This document shows, piece by piece, positions 1 to 7,820 of a DNA stretch of 12,843 nt; position 1 is the stretch's first letter; the number at the start of each line of letters is the position of its first letter. The DNA comes from Microbacterium sp. (lineage in GTDB: Bacteria > Actinomycetota > Actinomycetes > Actinomycetales > Microbacteriaceae), in NCBI GenBank assembly GCA_029267645.1, contig JAJUIM010000024.1, positions 1 through 12,843 on the forward strand, written 5' to 3'. Under the pieces are notes generated by a model that saw nothing but the letters and a program-made list of their open reading frames with translations, had not been told where the DNA came from and did no database searches. The position numbers and the translations under genes were made by a program.

Positions 1-46
1 CCCTCCGAAGAGGGGCACCACGGGGGCAAGGCGCTCGCCCCCGTGG
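1..46 (-). terminator. Two tandem hairpins downstream of recA
   Basis: A perfect 10-bp inverted repeat has arms CCACGGGGGC at 18-27 and GCCCCCGTGG at 37-46, with a 9-nt loop. It starts 22 nt past the recA stop codon. It is followed at 1-14 by a 5-bp stem, CCCTC and GAGGG, which on the recA mRNA encloses the very stable UUCG tetraloop and may continue beyond the window edge. Neither hairpin is followed here by a U-tract, so this is either a U-poor actinobacterial-type terminator or an RNA-stabilising 3' end. It may separate recA from a downstream recX, which lies outside the window. Confidence 0.6.
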
Positions 47-68
47 GAATCCGCTGCTGCCGTCATGG

Positions 69-1136
<1,068 letters not shown>

Positions 1137-1142
1137 GATGAG

Positions 1143-1148
1143 CTCCTT
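1143..1148 (-). promoter_or_regulatory. recA ribosome binding site
   Basis: AAGGAG on the minus strand, 6 nt upstream of the ATG at 1136. It decides between this start and the longer in-frame ATG at 1172. Confidence 0.85.
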
Positions 1149-1241
1149 CTTCGCTCGTTCTCCGCCGCCCATAGGCTGTCGTGACCCGCCTCAGGGGGAC
1201 GGATTCTTCGACAGGGCGCGTGACGTCTGTCGTCGATCGCC

Positions 1242-1264
1242 ACGTTACGGAGAACCTCCGACAA
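1242..1264 (-). promoter_or_regulatory. recA RecA-independent DNA-damage promoter (NDp/PafBC type)
   Basis: On the minus strand TTGTCGGAG (1264-1256) is followed by exactly 8 nt and then TAACGT (1247-1242). The consensus known from mycobacteria is TTGTCRGTG-N8-TANNNT; the match is 8 of 9 in the upstream element, with exact spacing and a valid -10. In mycobacteria this promoter class works independently of RecA/LexA and depends on PafBC, and a ClgR-like protein has also been reported to bind it. The predicted transcription start is near 1235, leaving an untranslated leader of about 100 nt before recA. The sequence match is direct; activity is inferred. Confidence 0.75.
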
Positions 1265-1279
1265 ACGAAGCTCGGAGGT
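1254..1279. repeat. Inverted repeat overlapping the recA damage promoter
   Basis: Perfect 8-bp arms, ACCTCCGA at 1254-1261 and TCGGAGGT at 1272-1279, with a 10-nt spacer. The left arm covers most of the TTGTCGGAG promoter element, so the repeat could be a protein-binding site that modulates this promoter. It lies upstream of the predicted start, so an RNA structure would only form in transcripts from the farther promoter. Confidence 0.45.
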
Positions 1280-1290
1280 GCCGCAGTGTG

Positions 1291-1309
1291 GAGATCTTCC
1301 GCAGATCTC
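1291..1309. repeat. Inverted repeat between the two recA promoter regions
   Basis: Perfect 7-bp arms GAGATCT (1291-1297) and AGATCTC (1303-1309) around TCCGC, extendable by two pairs past one bulged base (1288-1289 with 1310-1311). It lies downstream of the LexA-type promoter and upstream of the damage-type promoter. Function is unknown; a regulator site or an RNA hairpin in the longer recA leader are both possible. Confidence 0.4.
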
Positions 1310-1321
1310 ACGTTGTGAACG

Positions 1322-1350
1322 AGCGTACGCCGCCTAGAACGAATCTTCGA
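1322..1350 (-). promoter_or_regulatory. Candidate LexA-controlled distal recA promoter
   Basis: On the minus strand TACGCT (1327-1322) fits the actinobacterial -10 pattern TANNNT. A weak -35-like TCGAAG lies at 1350-1345, giving a 17-bp spacer. The LexA-box-like sequence at 1335-1350 covers this -35 and most of the spacer, the geometry expected for repression. The -35 is poor, so this call is tentative. Confidence 0.45.
1335..1350. promoter_or_regulatory. LexA (SOS) box, promoter-proximal
   Basis: TAGAACGAATCTTCGA matches the actinobacterial SOS consensus TCGAAC-N4-GTTCGA with two mismatches (positions 2 and 11). It is about 200 bp upstream of recA, overlapping the candidate distal promoter. 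recA is a core member of the SOS regulon, which supports the call. Confidence 0.6.
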
Positions 1351-1354
1351 ACGC

Positions 1355-1394
1355 GACACACCGCATTCGAAAGTCGCTTCGAATGCGGTGTGTC
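1355..1394 (-). terminator. Hairpin terminator after the DUF3046 gene
   Basis: Perfect 17-bp inverted repeat: arms 1355-1371 and 1378-1394, with loop AGTCGC. The right arm includes two bases of the DUF3046 stop codon (1393-1395). No U-tract follows. It probably insulates recA from the clgR-DUF3046 transcript. The apex also contains a LexA-box-like sequence. Confidence 0.75.
1367..1382. promoter_or_regulatory. Second LexA-box-like 16-mer inside the hairpin
   Basis: TCGAAAGTCGCTTCGA keeps both TCGAA and TTCGA arms of the SOS consensus TCGAAC-N4-GTTCGA in register, with mismatches only at the two inner positions 6 and 11. It lies 32 bp (about three helical turns) from the other box. Because it forms the top of a longer perfect hairpin, the symmetry may simply come from the terminator. 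Confidence 0.4.
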
Positions 1395-1611
1395 AGGACT
1401 TGGGCTCGCGCAGCCCCACGCCGTAGCGCGCGGACTCGGGCTGATCGGTCTCATCGCAGAGAGCCAGCCAGATGTCGCGGGGAGGGACGCCCGCGTCGAG
1501 CGCGGCCGACGCCGTGCGGTCGATGCCGGGCAGCACCAGATCGTCGAGCACCCACGTCGAGCGGGCGCCGAAGTGCTGGTCGACGGCGCGCAGGAACTCG
1601 CTGCGCCTCAT
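1393..1611 (-). CDS. DUF3046 family protein
   Basis: A 72-residue protein opening MRRSEFLRAVDQHFGA, with the family hallmark AGVPPRDIWLALC near residues 41-53. DUF3046 proteins are small, of unknown function, and characteristically encoded immediately upstream of recA in actinobacteria (Rv2738c is the M. tuberculosis example), as here. No membrane segment or signal peptide is visible. The ATG at 1611 lies 10 bp after the clgR stop, with GGGCGG just upstream, so the two genes are probably cotranscribed. The stop codon overlaps a strong hairpin that probably ends the transcript before the recA control region. Family membership is confident; function is not known. Confidence 0.9.
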   Translation of the reverse strand: MRRSEFLRAVDQHFGARSTWVLDDLVLPGIDRTASAALDAGVPPRDIWLALCDETDQPESARYGVGLREPKS

Positions 1612-1621
1612 GCGCCGCCCG

Positions 1622-1933
1622 TCACCGGAGCGAAAGCTCGGGTTCGACCTCGGCGACCAGGTCGTCGGGCACGACGTCCGGGAACGCGTCCTCGATGCCC
1701 TCGAGCACCGCGAGGCGGTCGCCGACGCGGCGCATGACGGTCGACATGGGCACGCCGAGCGCCTCCGTGACGGAGGCCAGGATCTCGCTCGAGACCTCCT
1801 TCTGCCCGCGCTCGACCTCGCTGAGGTAGCCGAGCGCGACGCTCGCCTTGCTCGCGACCTGACGCAGGGTCTGGCCCTGCTGCTGACGGAAATCGCGAAG
1901 CACGTCGCCGATCTCTTGACGTACCAGGATCAT
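1622..1933 (-). CDS. clgR: ClgR-like XRE-family transcriptional regulator
   Basis: A 103-residue protein with an N-terminal XRE helix-turn-helix at about residues 8-64, including the LRQVASKASVALGYLSEVERGQ recognition region (split here: LRQVASKASV, then ALGYLSEVERGQ, residues 23-44). This pattern and the position beside recA, cinA and pgsA match ClgR (Rv2745c in M. tuberculosis), a stress activator of clp protease genes that has also been linked to RecA-independent DNA-damage promoters. The ATG at 1933 has a strong GGGAGGGG site 6 nt upstream. The stop is 10 bp before the DUF3046 gene. In M. tuberculosis a pspA-type gene follows clgR; none is present here. The C-terminal 35 residues are acidic. 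ClgR identity is likely; the regulon is inferred. Confidence 0.85.
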   Translation of the reverse strand: MILVRQEIGDVLRDFRQQQGQTLRQVASKASVALGYLSEVERGQKEVSSEILASVTEALGVPMSTVMRRVGDRLAVLEGIEDAFPDVVPDDLVAEVEPELSLR

Positions 1934-2004
1934 GGCGGCCCCTCCCTCGTCTCTCGCGTTCCTTCGAAGTGCCGATCGGGAGGTGACCTCCCGTGCTCCG
2001 GTGC

Positions 2005-2023
2005 AACCAGGCTAATCCAGGTT
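2005..2023. promoter_or_regulatory. Palindromic candidate operator/promoter of clgR
   Basis: An interrupted palindrome reads AACC-n-GG-n-T-n-A-n-CC-n-GGTT on the plus strand. On the minus strand it contains TAGCCT (2015-2010), a plausible -10 about 80 bp ahead of the clgR ATG. Symmetric sites over a -10 are typical of autoregulation, but the sequence does not resemble the published ClgR pattern CGC-N5-GCG. A weak near-match to that pattern, CGC-GAGAG-ACG, lies nearer the gene at 1948-1958. No convincing -35 is visible. Confidence 0.35.
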
Positions 2024-2061
2024 TCCCGCGGCGGGGCACGTTTCGTCGAATGATGACGTGG

Positions 2062-2077
2062 GTGAAACGGTTCTCAC
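2062..2077 (-). terminator. Weak hairpin after cinA
   Basis: Six-base-pair stem (one G-U pair) with a 4-nt loop, starting 7 nt past the cinA stop. On the transcript it reads GTGAGA-ACCG-TTTCAC. It is the only stem-loop I see directly after cinA. It is too weak to be called a terminator with confidence; read-through into clgR remains possible. Confidence 0.25.
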
Positions 2078-2084
2078 AGGATGG

Positions 2085-2591
2085 TTATTCCCGCACCCCG
2101 TCGCGGAGCGCCGTGATCGCGAGTCGCAGCGCCAGGCGCACCGTCTCGTGGCGCACGCGGTCGCGGTCGCCGTCGATCACGGCGTGATCCACGCGGTCGC
2201 CCTCGGGCGTGCTCACCCCGACGTAGACGGTGCCGACCGGCTGCCCGTCGGGCGACACCGGCCCCGCGATCCCCGTCGTCGACAGGCCCACCTCGGCGTC
2301 GGCGCCGTCGAGGCGCAGGGCCCGCCGCACGCCGCCGGCCATCTGGCGCGCGACCTCGGGGTGCACGGGGCCGTGCTCGTCGAGGAGGCCCGCATCGACG
2401 CCCAGCAGCTCGCGCTTCGCGCGGGTGTCGTAGGCGACGACGCCGCCGCGCATGTGCGCCGAAGCGCCCGCGACGTCGACGATCGCGGACGACAGCAGGC
2501 CGCCCGTGAGCGACTCGGCCGTCGCGATCGACCAGCCGCGCGCGGCCAGCAGCTCGAGGAGCTCGCGAGCCTCGGGGAGCGCCGGCGTCAT
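2085..2591 (-). CDS. CinA C-terminal domain protein (nicotinamide-nucleotide amidase type)
   Basis: A 168-residue protein consisting of only the CinA_C domain. Family motifs are ATAESLTGGLLSS (residues 23-35) and STTGIAGPVSPDG further on. Characterised stand-alone members (PncC) deamidate nicotinamide mononucleotide to nicotinate mononucleotide in pyridine-nucleotide salvage. The N-terminal molybdopterin-binding-like domain of full CinA (about 410 residues) is absent, which is normal for this position in actinobacterial genomes. The ATG overlaps the pgsA stop codon (ATGA, 2588-2591), so translational coupling with pgsA is likely. The same frame stays open far upstream, but that part is a shadow of pgsA. 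Domain assignment is confident; the precise substrate is inferred. Confidence 0.93.
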   Translation of the reverse strand: MTPALPEARELLELLAARGWSIATAESLTGGLLSSAIVDVAGASAHMRGGVVAYDTRAKRELLGVDAGLLDEHGPVHPEVARQMAGGVRRALRLDGADAEVGLSTTGIAGPVSPDGQPVGTVYVGVSTPEGDRVDHAVIDGDRDRVRHETVRLALRLAITALRDGVRE

Positions 2592-3163
2592 CGCGCGCCG
2601 CCGCGACCGCGCACCTGCGCGAGCACGTAGTCGATGCCGCTCACGATCGTGAGGATCACGACGACCCACATGCCGACGAGCGTGACGGTCTCCCACGGGC
2701 CGCGGCCGATCAGCTCGCCGAGCGGCAGCAGCGCCCACGACAGCACGACGCCCTGGGCGGCGGTCTTGATCTTGCCGAGCCACGCGGCCGCCACGACGTG
2801 GGTCGTCGCGACGACGAGGCGGTGCGCCGTGATGCCCCACTCGCGCACGAGGATCACGACGACCATCCACCACGGCACCTCGCCGAGGATCGCGAGGCCG
2901 ACGAAGGCGGATCCCGTGAGCAGCTTGTCGGCGATCGGATCCCACAGCTTGCCGAAGTCGCTCACGATCTCGTAGCGCCGCGCGAGGTAGCCGTCGACCC
3001 AGTCGGTCGAGATCGCGACGATGAAGAGCACGGCCGCGACCCAGCGCAGCGCGAGGCTCGACTCGCCGGCCGTGCCGCCCACGAGCAGCAGCACGAAGAA
3101 CACGACCGCGAGCGGGATGCGCGCGACCGTGATCGCGTTGGGCAGCTGGGGGTGGATCGCCAT
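2588..3163 (-). CDS. pgsA: CDP-diacylglycerol-glycerol-3-phosphate 3-phosphatidyltransferase family protein
   Basis: An integral membrane enzyme of the CDP-alcohol phosphatidyltransferase family, transferring a phosphatidyl group from CDP-diacylglycerol, probably to glycerol-3-phosphate, the first committed step to phosphatidylglycerol and cardiolipin. The complete catalytic motif D-x2-DG-x2-AR-x8-G-x3-D-x3-D is visible: D54, D57, G58, A61, R62, G71, D75 and D79. Several hydrophobic segments (about residues 15-30, 40-53, 80-150) fit a multi-pass membrane protein of 191 residues, the usual length. The ATG at 3163 lies 37 bp after ftsK and has only a weak GGA upstream. cinA overlaps its end by 4 bp. 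The exact acceptor alcohol cannot be read from sequence alone. Confidence 0.93.
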   Translation of the reverse strand: MAIHPQLPNAITVARIPLAVVFFVLLLVGGTAGESSLALRWVAAVLFIVAISTDWVDGYLARRYEIVSDFGKLWDPIADKLLTGSAFVGLAILGEVPWWMVVVILVREWGITAHRLVVATTHVVAAAWLGKIKTAAQGVVLSWALLPLGELIGRGPWETVTLVGMWVVVILTIVSGIDYVLAQVRGRGGAR

Positions 3164-3200
3164 GGGTCCAGTCTCGCAGGAGGGCGCCGCGTCGCGCGGC

Positions 3201-6020
3201 TCAGTCGCGCCCGGTCAGCTGCCAGGCGTCCTCGTCGTCGTCGCCGTCCACGACAGGCTTGTCGCGGAACTGCGCCTCGATGGGATCGGTGTCATAGCGC
3301 TCGTCGTGATCGGTCGGGAGCGGCTGCGTCTGCTGCGCCTCGGTCGGCGCCTGGGCGGCAGGCGCGGGTGCCGCCTGGGCGGGCGGCTCCTCGCCCTTGA
3401 GCTTCGCGAGCACCGCGGGCAGCTGCTCGGGCGTCACGAGCACGTCACGCGCCTTGGATCCCTCCGACGGCCCGACGATCTCGCGCGACTCGAGCAGGTC
3501 CATGAGGCGACCCGCCTTCGCGAAGCCGACGCGCAGCTTGCGCTGCAGCATCGACGTCGACCCGAACTGGCTCGAGACGATGAGCTCGGCCGCAGCGAGG
3601 AGCACCTCGAGGTCGTCGCCGATGTCCTCGTCGATCTCCTTCTTGGGGGCCTCGATCGCCTCGGCGACGTCGGCGCGATACTCGGGGCGGGCCTGGCCCG
3701 TCACGTGCTTCACGACCGTGTCGATCTCGTCCTCCGTGACCCACGCGCCCTGCAGGCGGAAGGGCTTGGAGGATCCCATCGGCGAGAAGAGCGCGTCGCC
3801 CTGGCCGATGAGCTTGTCGGCGCCGGGACCGTCGAGGATGACGCGCGAGTCGGTGACGCTCGTCACGGCGAAGGCGAGGCGCGACGGCACGTTGGCCTTG
3901 ATGAGGCCCGTGACGACGTCGACAGAGGGGCGCTGCGTCGCGAGGACGAGGTGGATGCCCGAGGCGCGCGCGAGCTGCGTGATGCGCACGATCGAGTCCT
4001 CGACGTCGCGCGGCGCGACCATCATGAGGTCGGCGAGCTCGTCGACGACGACCAGCAGGTACGGGTAGGGCTTGAGCACGCGCTCGGATCCCGGGGGCAG
4101 CTGGATCTCGCCCGCGACGACGGCCTTGTTGAAGTCGTCGATGTGGCGGTACCCGAACGACGCGAGGTCGTCGTACCGCATGTCCATCTCCTTCACGACC
4201 CACTGCAGCGCCTCGGCGGCCTTCTTGGGGTTCGTGATGATGGGCGTGATGAGGTGCGGGACCCCGGCGTAGCTCGTGAGCTCGACGCGCTTGGGGTCGA
4301 CGAGCACCATGCGCACCTCGCTCGGCTTGGCGCGCATGAGCAGGCTCGTGATCATCGAGTTCACGAAGCTCGACTTTCCGGAGCCGGTCGAACCGGCCAC
4401 GAGCAGGTGCGGCATCTTCGCGAGGTTCGCGACGACGAAGCCGCCCGAGACGTCCTTCCCGACGCCGATCGTGAGCGGGTGCGTCGACCGCTGCGCCGCC
4501 GGTGAGCGGAGGACGTCGCCGAGCGCGACGGTCTCGCGGTCAGTGTTCGGGATCTCGATGCCGATCGCGCTCTTGCCGGGGATCGGCGCGAGGATGCGCA
4601 CGTCGTTCGACGCCACGGCGTACGAGATGTTGCTCGACAGCTGCGTGATCTTCTCGACCTTGACGCCAGGGCCGAGCTCGACCTCGTACTGCGTCACGGT
4701 CGGCCCGCGCGAGAAGCCCGTGACCTTCGCGTTGACCTTGAACTCCTCGAAGACCTTCTCGATCTGCGCGACCGTGCGGTCGTTCGCCTCGGAGCTGACG
4801 ACGGCGGGCGGCCCGGCCGCGAGCGTCGCGGGCGAGGGCAGCACGTACGGCGCCTCGGGAGGCTGCGGGCCGCGCTCCCCCGGGCCGTCGGTGCCGAAGC
4901 CCGAGATGCCGCCGAACTCGTCGTCGGATCCCGCGTCGCCGTCGCCCACGAGGCCGAAGCCGACCTCGCCCGTGTCGCCCGACTGGCGCAGCCGATCGAT
5001 GACGGGGTCGTCGAGCACGTCGCTCGCCTGCGGCGCGGGAGATGCGGGCTCGTCGACGTCGACGACAGCGTTGTGGTAGCCGCGGTCGGTCTGCTCGCCG
5101 AGCAGCTCGGTGAGATCCTGCGGGTCGGTGACGGCGTCGACGTCTTCCTCGCGGCCCGACGCGTTGCGCCGCCACCAGGGCAGCTCGTCGGCGCCGTCGA
5201 AGAGCTCGTCGCCGCCCTTCTTGCGCTTGCCGCGACGACCGCGGGCGGGCTTGTCGTCGAGGACCTTCGTCTCGCTCTCGTCCTCGGACGCCGCGGGCGC
5301 GGCAGGGGCGGGCTCGGCGTCGAACATCCAGGCGTACAGCTCGCGCAGGCGACGACCGATGCGGTTCGGCGGCGTCTTCGTGATGATGAGCAGGCTCAGC
5401 GCGAGGAAGACGCCGAGCACGACGTAGCCGCCGATCGGCGTGAGCAGCATGGCGAGCGGCTCGCCGAGCATCCAGCCGAAGAGGCCGCCCGACGCGCTCA
5501 GCGCGGGCATGCCCTCTGCGGGCGCGGGGCGCCCGATCGCGATGTGGCAGATCGCGGCGACCGAGACCGTGAGCAGCACGAAGCCGATGCCCACCCTGCC
5601 GTTGTCGTGCACCGACGACGGGTGGCGGAACAGCCAGCCCGCGAGCAGCAGCAGGAGGACGGGGAAGACGAAGGCCGTGCGGCCGATGAGCAGGCCGAAC
5701 GTGAAGGCGCTGATGTTGCCGGCGATCTCGTTGCCGATGAAGAACCATTCGGTGACGGCGCCCGCGATCGCGAGCAGCACGAGCAGCAGGGGGAAGCCAT
5801 CGCGACGGTCGTCCTTGCTGAGGTTCTCGGATCCGAACGCGCGGAACAGCCCGCCGACGGCGCGCGCGACACCGTTCCAGGCGCGGACGGGAAGCGCCGG
5901 CCGGTCGGGTTCGTCGATGTGCTTCTTGGGAGCGGGCGCGGACTTCTTCGGCGCCCCCTTCGCGGAGGCGCCTCGGCCGGTCTGCGCGGACTTCTTGGGC
6001 GCGGTGGACGAGGGAGCCAT
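3201..6020 (-). CDS. ftsK: DNA translocase FtsK
   Basis: Septum-anchored, ATP-driven DNA pump that moves chromosome ends through the closing division site and activates XerCD recombination. From the ATG at 6020 it has 939 residues. The N-terminus is lysine-rich (1-35). Membrane segments lie at roughly 75-93, 103-130, 143-162 and 188-213. A long acidic, low-complexity linker spans about 235-405. The motor follows, with Walker A GSTGSGKS at 543-550 and Walker B LLVVVDEL at 655-662. The winged-helix gamma domain, which reads orienting DNA sequences, is at about 804-868. A 65-residue Ala/Pro-rich then acidic tail extends beyond gamma. An upstream in-frame ATG (6050) exists, but 6020 was chosen because it begins at the conserved-looking MAPS and is preceded by a promoter-like TACCGT only 7 bp away. 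pgsA follows. Confidence 0.96.
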   Translation of the reverse strand: MAPSSTAPKKSAQTGRGASAKGAPKKSAPAPKKHIDEPDRPALPVRAWNGVARAVGGLFRAFGSENLSKDDRRDGFPLLLVLLAIAGAVTEWFFIGNEIAGNISAFTFGLLIGRTAFVFPVLLLLLAGWLFRHPSSVHDNGRVGIGFVLLTVSVAAICHIAIGRPAPAEGMPALSASGGLFGWMLGEPLAMLLTPIGGYVVLGVFLALSLLIITKTPPNRIGRRLRELYAWMFDAEPAPAAPAASEDESETKVLDDKPARGRRGKRKKGGDELFDGADELPWWRRNASGREEDVDAVTDPQDLTELLGEQTDRGYHNAVVDVDEPASPAPQASDVLDDPVIDRLRQSGDTGEVGFGLVGDGDAGSDDEFGGISGFGTDGPGERGPQPPEAPYVLPSPATLAAGPPAVVSSEANDRTVAQIEKVFEEFKVNAKVTGFSRGPTVTQYEVELGPGVKVEKITQLSSNISYAVASNDVRILAPIPGKSAIGIEIPNTDRETVALGDVLRSPAAQRSTHPLTIGVGKDVSGGFVVANLAKMPHLLVAGSTGSGKSSFVNSMITSLLMRAKPSEVRMVLVDPKRVELTSYAGVPHLITPIITNPKKAAEALQWVVKEMDMRYDDLASFGYRHIDDFNKAVVAGEIQLPPGSERVLKPYPYLLVVVDELADLMMVAPRDVEDSIVRITQLARASGIHLVLATQRPSVDVVTGLIKANVPSRLAFAVTSVTDSRVILDGPGADKLIGQGDALFSPMGSSKPFRLQGAWVTEDEIDTVVKHVTGQARPEYRADVAEAIEAPKKEIDEDIGDDLEVLLAAAELIVSSQFGSTSMLQRKLRVGFAKAGRLMDLLESREIVGPSEGSKARDVLVTPEQLPAVLAKLKGEEPPAQAAPAPAAQAPTEAQQTQPLPTDHDERYDTDPIEAQFRDKPVVDGDDDEDAWQLTGRD

Positions 6021-6027
6021 GGGATCC

Positions 6028-6049
6028 ACGGTACGCCGGACCGGCGACA
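6028..6049 (-). promoter_or_regulatory. ftsK promoter, possibly leaderless
   Basis: On the minus strand TACCGT (6033-6028) is a TANNNT -10 followed by seven bases and then the ATG, so transcription would start at or next to the start codon. TGTCG begins at 6049, exactly 16 bases ahead of the -10, as in the recA damage-type promoter, but the rest of that element matches poorly (6 of 9). A perfect 13-bp palindrome, CGCCGGACCGGCG (6034-6046), fills the spacer. The region lies directly after the rnj hairpin, consistent with a new transcription unit. Confidence 0.5.
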
Positions 6050-6065
6050 TTCCGCAGGAAGACGC

Positions 6066-6103
6066 GCACGCCCCGGGCGATCCCACAGGGGCCCGGGGCG
6101 TGC
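6066..6103 (-). terminator. Strong hairpin after rnj
   Basis: Perfect 13-bp GC-rich stem, arms 6066-6078 and 6091-6103, with an inner CCC/GGG extension (6082-6084 with 6088-6090) closing an ACA loop. It begins 7 nt beyond the rnj stop codon. No U-run follows, as is common in high-GC actinobacteria. It should end the dapA-rnj transcript ahead of the ftsK promoter. Confidence 0.8.
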
Positions 6104-6110
6104 TCTGGTG

Positions 6111-7787
6111 CTATGCCTCGATGACGAGCGGCACGATCATCGGCCGGCGGCGCAGGCGCTGCCCCACCCAGCGGCCGATCGTGCGGCGCACCGTCTGCGA
6201 CAGCGCGTGGTTGTCGCGGACGCCCTTCTCGGCGGCCTCCTCGAGCGCCGCGACGATCTTCGGCTTGATCTTGTCGAAAACCGTGTCGTCCTCGGCGAAG
6301 CCGCGCGCGTGGATCTCGGGGCCCGTGATGATGCGGCCCGTCTTGGAATCGACGACGACGATGACCGAGACGAAGCCCTCCTCGCCGAGCACGCGGCGAT
6401 CCTTGAGGTCGGCGTCGGTGATCGCGCCGACCGACGAGCCGTCGACGTAGACGAAGCCGAGGTCGAGCTGGCCCGACACCCACGCCTCGCCGTCCTTCAG
6501 GTCGATCGAGGTGCCGTTCTCGGCGATGAAGGTGTTGGCCTCGGGCACGCCCGTCTGCTGCGCGAGCTGCGCGCTCGCGGTCAGGTGACGGTACTCGCCA
6601 TGCACGGGCACCACGTTGGTCGGGCGCAGGATGTTGTAGCAGTACAGCAGCTCGCCGGCCGCCGCGTGGCCAGAGACGTGCACCTTCGCGTTCGCCTTGT
6701 GCACGACGTTCGCGCCGAGCTTCGTGAGGCCGTCGATCACGCGGTACACCGCGTTCTCGTTGCCCGGGATGAGGCTCGAGGCGAGGATCACGGTGTCGCC
6801 CTCGCCGGGCGTGATGGCGTGATCGAGGTTCGCCATGCGGCTGAGCACCGCCATGGGCTCGCCCTGCGACCCCGTCGACATGTAGACGATCTGGTGGTCG
6901 GGGATGTCGTGCGACTTCTTGTAGTCGACGAGCGTGCCCTCGGGCACCGTGAGGTAGCCGAGCTGCTGCGCGATCGTCATGTTGCGCACCATCGAGCGGC
7001 CGAGGAGCGCGACGCGGCGGCCGTTGTTGTGCGCCGCGTCGATCACCTGCTGCACGCGGTGCACGTGGCTCGAGAAGCTCGCGACGATGACGCGGCCCGT
7101 CGTCTTCGACATCACCTGGTCGATGACGGGGCCGATCTGGCGCTCGGTCGGCGTGAAGCCCGGCACGTCGGCGTTCGTCGAGTCGGGCAGGAAGAGATCG
7201 ACGCCCTCCTCTCCCAGGCGCGCGAAGGCGCGCAGGTCGGTGATGCGGCCGTCGAGCGGCAGCTGATCCATCTTGAAGTCGCCCGTGTGCAGCACGAGGC
7301 CGGCGTCGGTGCGGATCGCGACCGCGAGCGCGTCGGGGATCGAGTGGTTCACCGCGACGAACTCGAGCTCGAACGGCCCCACCTCGCGGATCTCGTTCTC
7401 GCGCACGACGTGCGTGACGGGCGTGATCCTGTGCTCCTTGAGCTTCGCCGTCGTGAGGGCGAGCGTGAGCTTGGAGCCGTAGATGGGGATGTCCTCGCGC
7501 ATGCGCAGGAGGTACGGCACGGCGCCGATGTGGTCTTCGTGGCCGTGCGTGAGGACGAGGCCGACGACGTCGCCGAGACGGCCGCGCAGCGGCTCCATGT
7601 CGGGCAGGATCAGGTCGACGCCGGGCTGGTGCTCCTCGGGGAACAGGACGCCGCAGTCGACGAGCAGGATCTTGCCGTCGAACTCGTACATGGCCATGTT
7701 GCGGCCGACTTCGCCGAGGCCGCCCAGGGGCGTGACGCGCAGGGCGCCGGTCTCGAGCTCAGGCGGGTCAAAGACAGGGGTGGACAT
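6111..7787 (-). CDS. rnj: Ribonuclease J
   Basis: Metallo-beta-lactamase/beta-CASP ribonuclease that processes and degrades RNA, with 5'-to-3' exonuclease and endonuclease activities in studied homologues. The zinc-binding HGHEDH motif is at residues 81-86, with the later ligand H148 (NHS) and D170 (HTGD). The beta-CASP segment has the characteristic STGSQGEP and a later SGHAAAGEL motif. The C-terminal domain has its usual length; 558 residues in all is typical. AAAGG lies about 6 nt upstream of the ATG at 7787. dapA ends 33 bp upstream, so the two are probably cotranscribed, the arrangement seen across actinobacteria. A strong hairpin follows the TAG stop. Confidence 0.96.
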   Translation of the reverse strand: MSTPVFDPPELETGALRVTPLGGLGEVGRNMAMYEFDGKILLVDCGVLFPEEHQPGVDLILPDMEPLRGRLGDVVGLVLTHGHEDHIGAVPYLLRMREDIPIYGSKLTLALTTAKLKEHRITPVTHVVRENEIREVGPFELEFVAVNHSIPDALAVAIRTDAGLVLHTGDFKMDQLPLDGRITDLRAFARLGEEGVDLFLPDSTNADVPGFTPTERQIGPVIDQVMSKTTGRVIVASFSSHVHRVQQVIDAAHNNGRRVALLGRSMVRNMTIAQQLGYLTVPEGTLVDYKKSHDIPDHQIVYMSTGSQGEPMAVLSRMANLDHAITPGEGDTVILASSLIPGNENAVYRVIDGLTKLGANVVHKANAKVHVSGHAAAGELLYCYNILRPTNVVPVHGEYRHLTASAQLAQQTGVPEANTFIAENGTSIDLKDGEAWVSGQLDLGFVYVDGSSVGAITDADLKDRRVLGEEGFVSVIVVVDSKTGRIITGPEIHARGFAEDDTVFDKIKPKIVAALEEAAEKGVRDNHALSQTVRRTIGRWVGQRLRRRPMIVPLVIEA

Positions 7788-7820
7788 TGTGCCTTTCCGC
7801 GCGGATGCGCAGGGTCAACG

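Noticed and set aside
1137..1172. Longer RecA N-terminus from the ATG at 1172
   Set aside because: The 12 extra residues do not resemble RecA, and the AAGGAG site points to the ATG at 1136.
2592..2945. N-terminal extension of the CinA-type protein within pgsA
   Set aside because: The extension is Arg-rich frame shadow, not a molybdopterin-binding-like domain; the ATGA overlap with pgsA gives the natural start.
3021..4505. A 494-codon plus-strand frame opposite ftsK and pgsA
   Set aside because: Same shadow composition, no domain, and it covers the conserved FtsK motor on the other strand.
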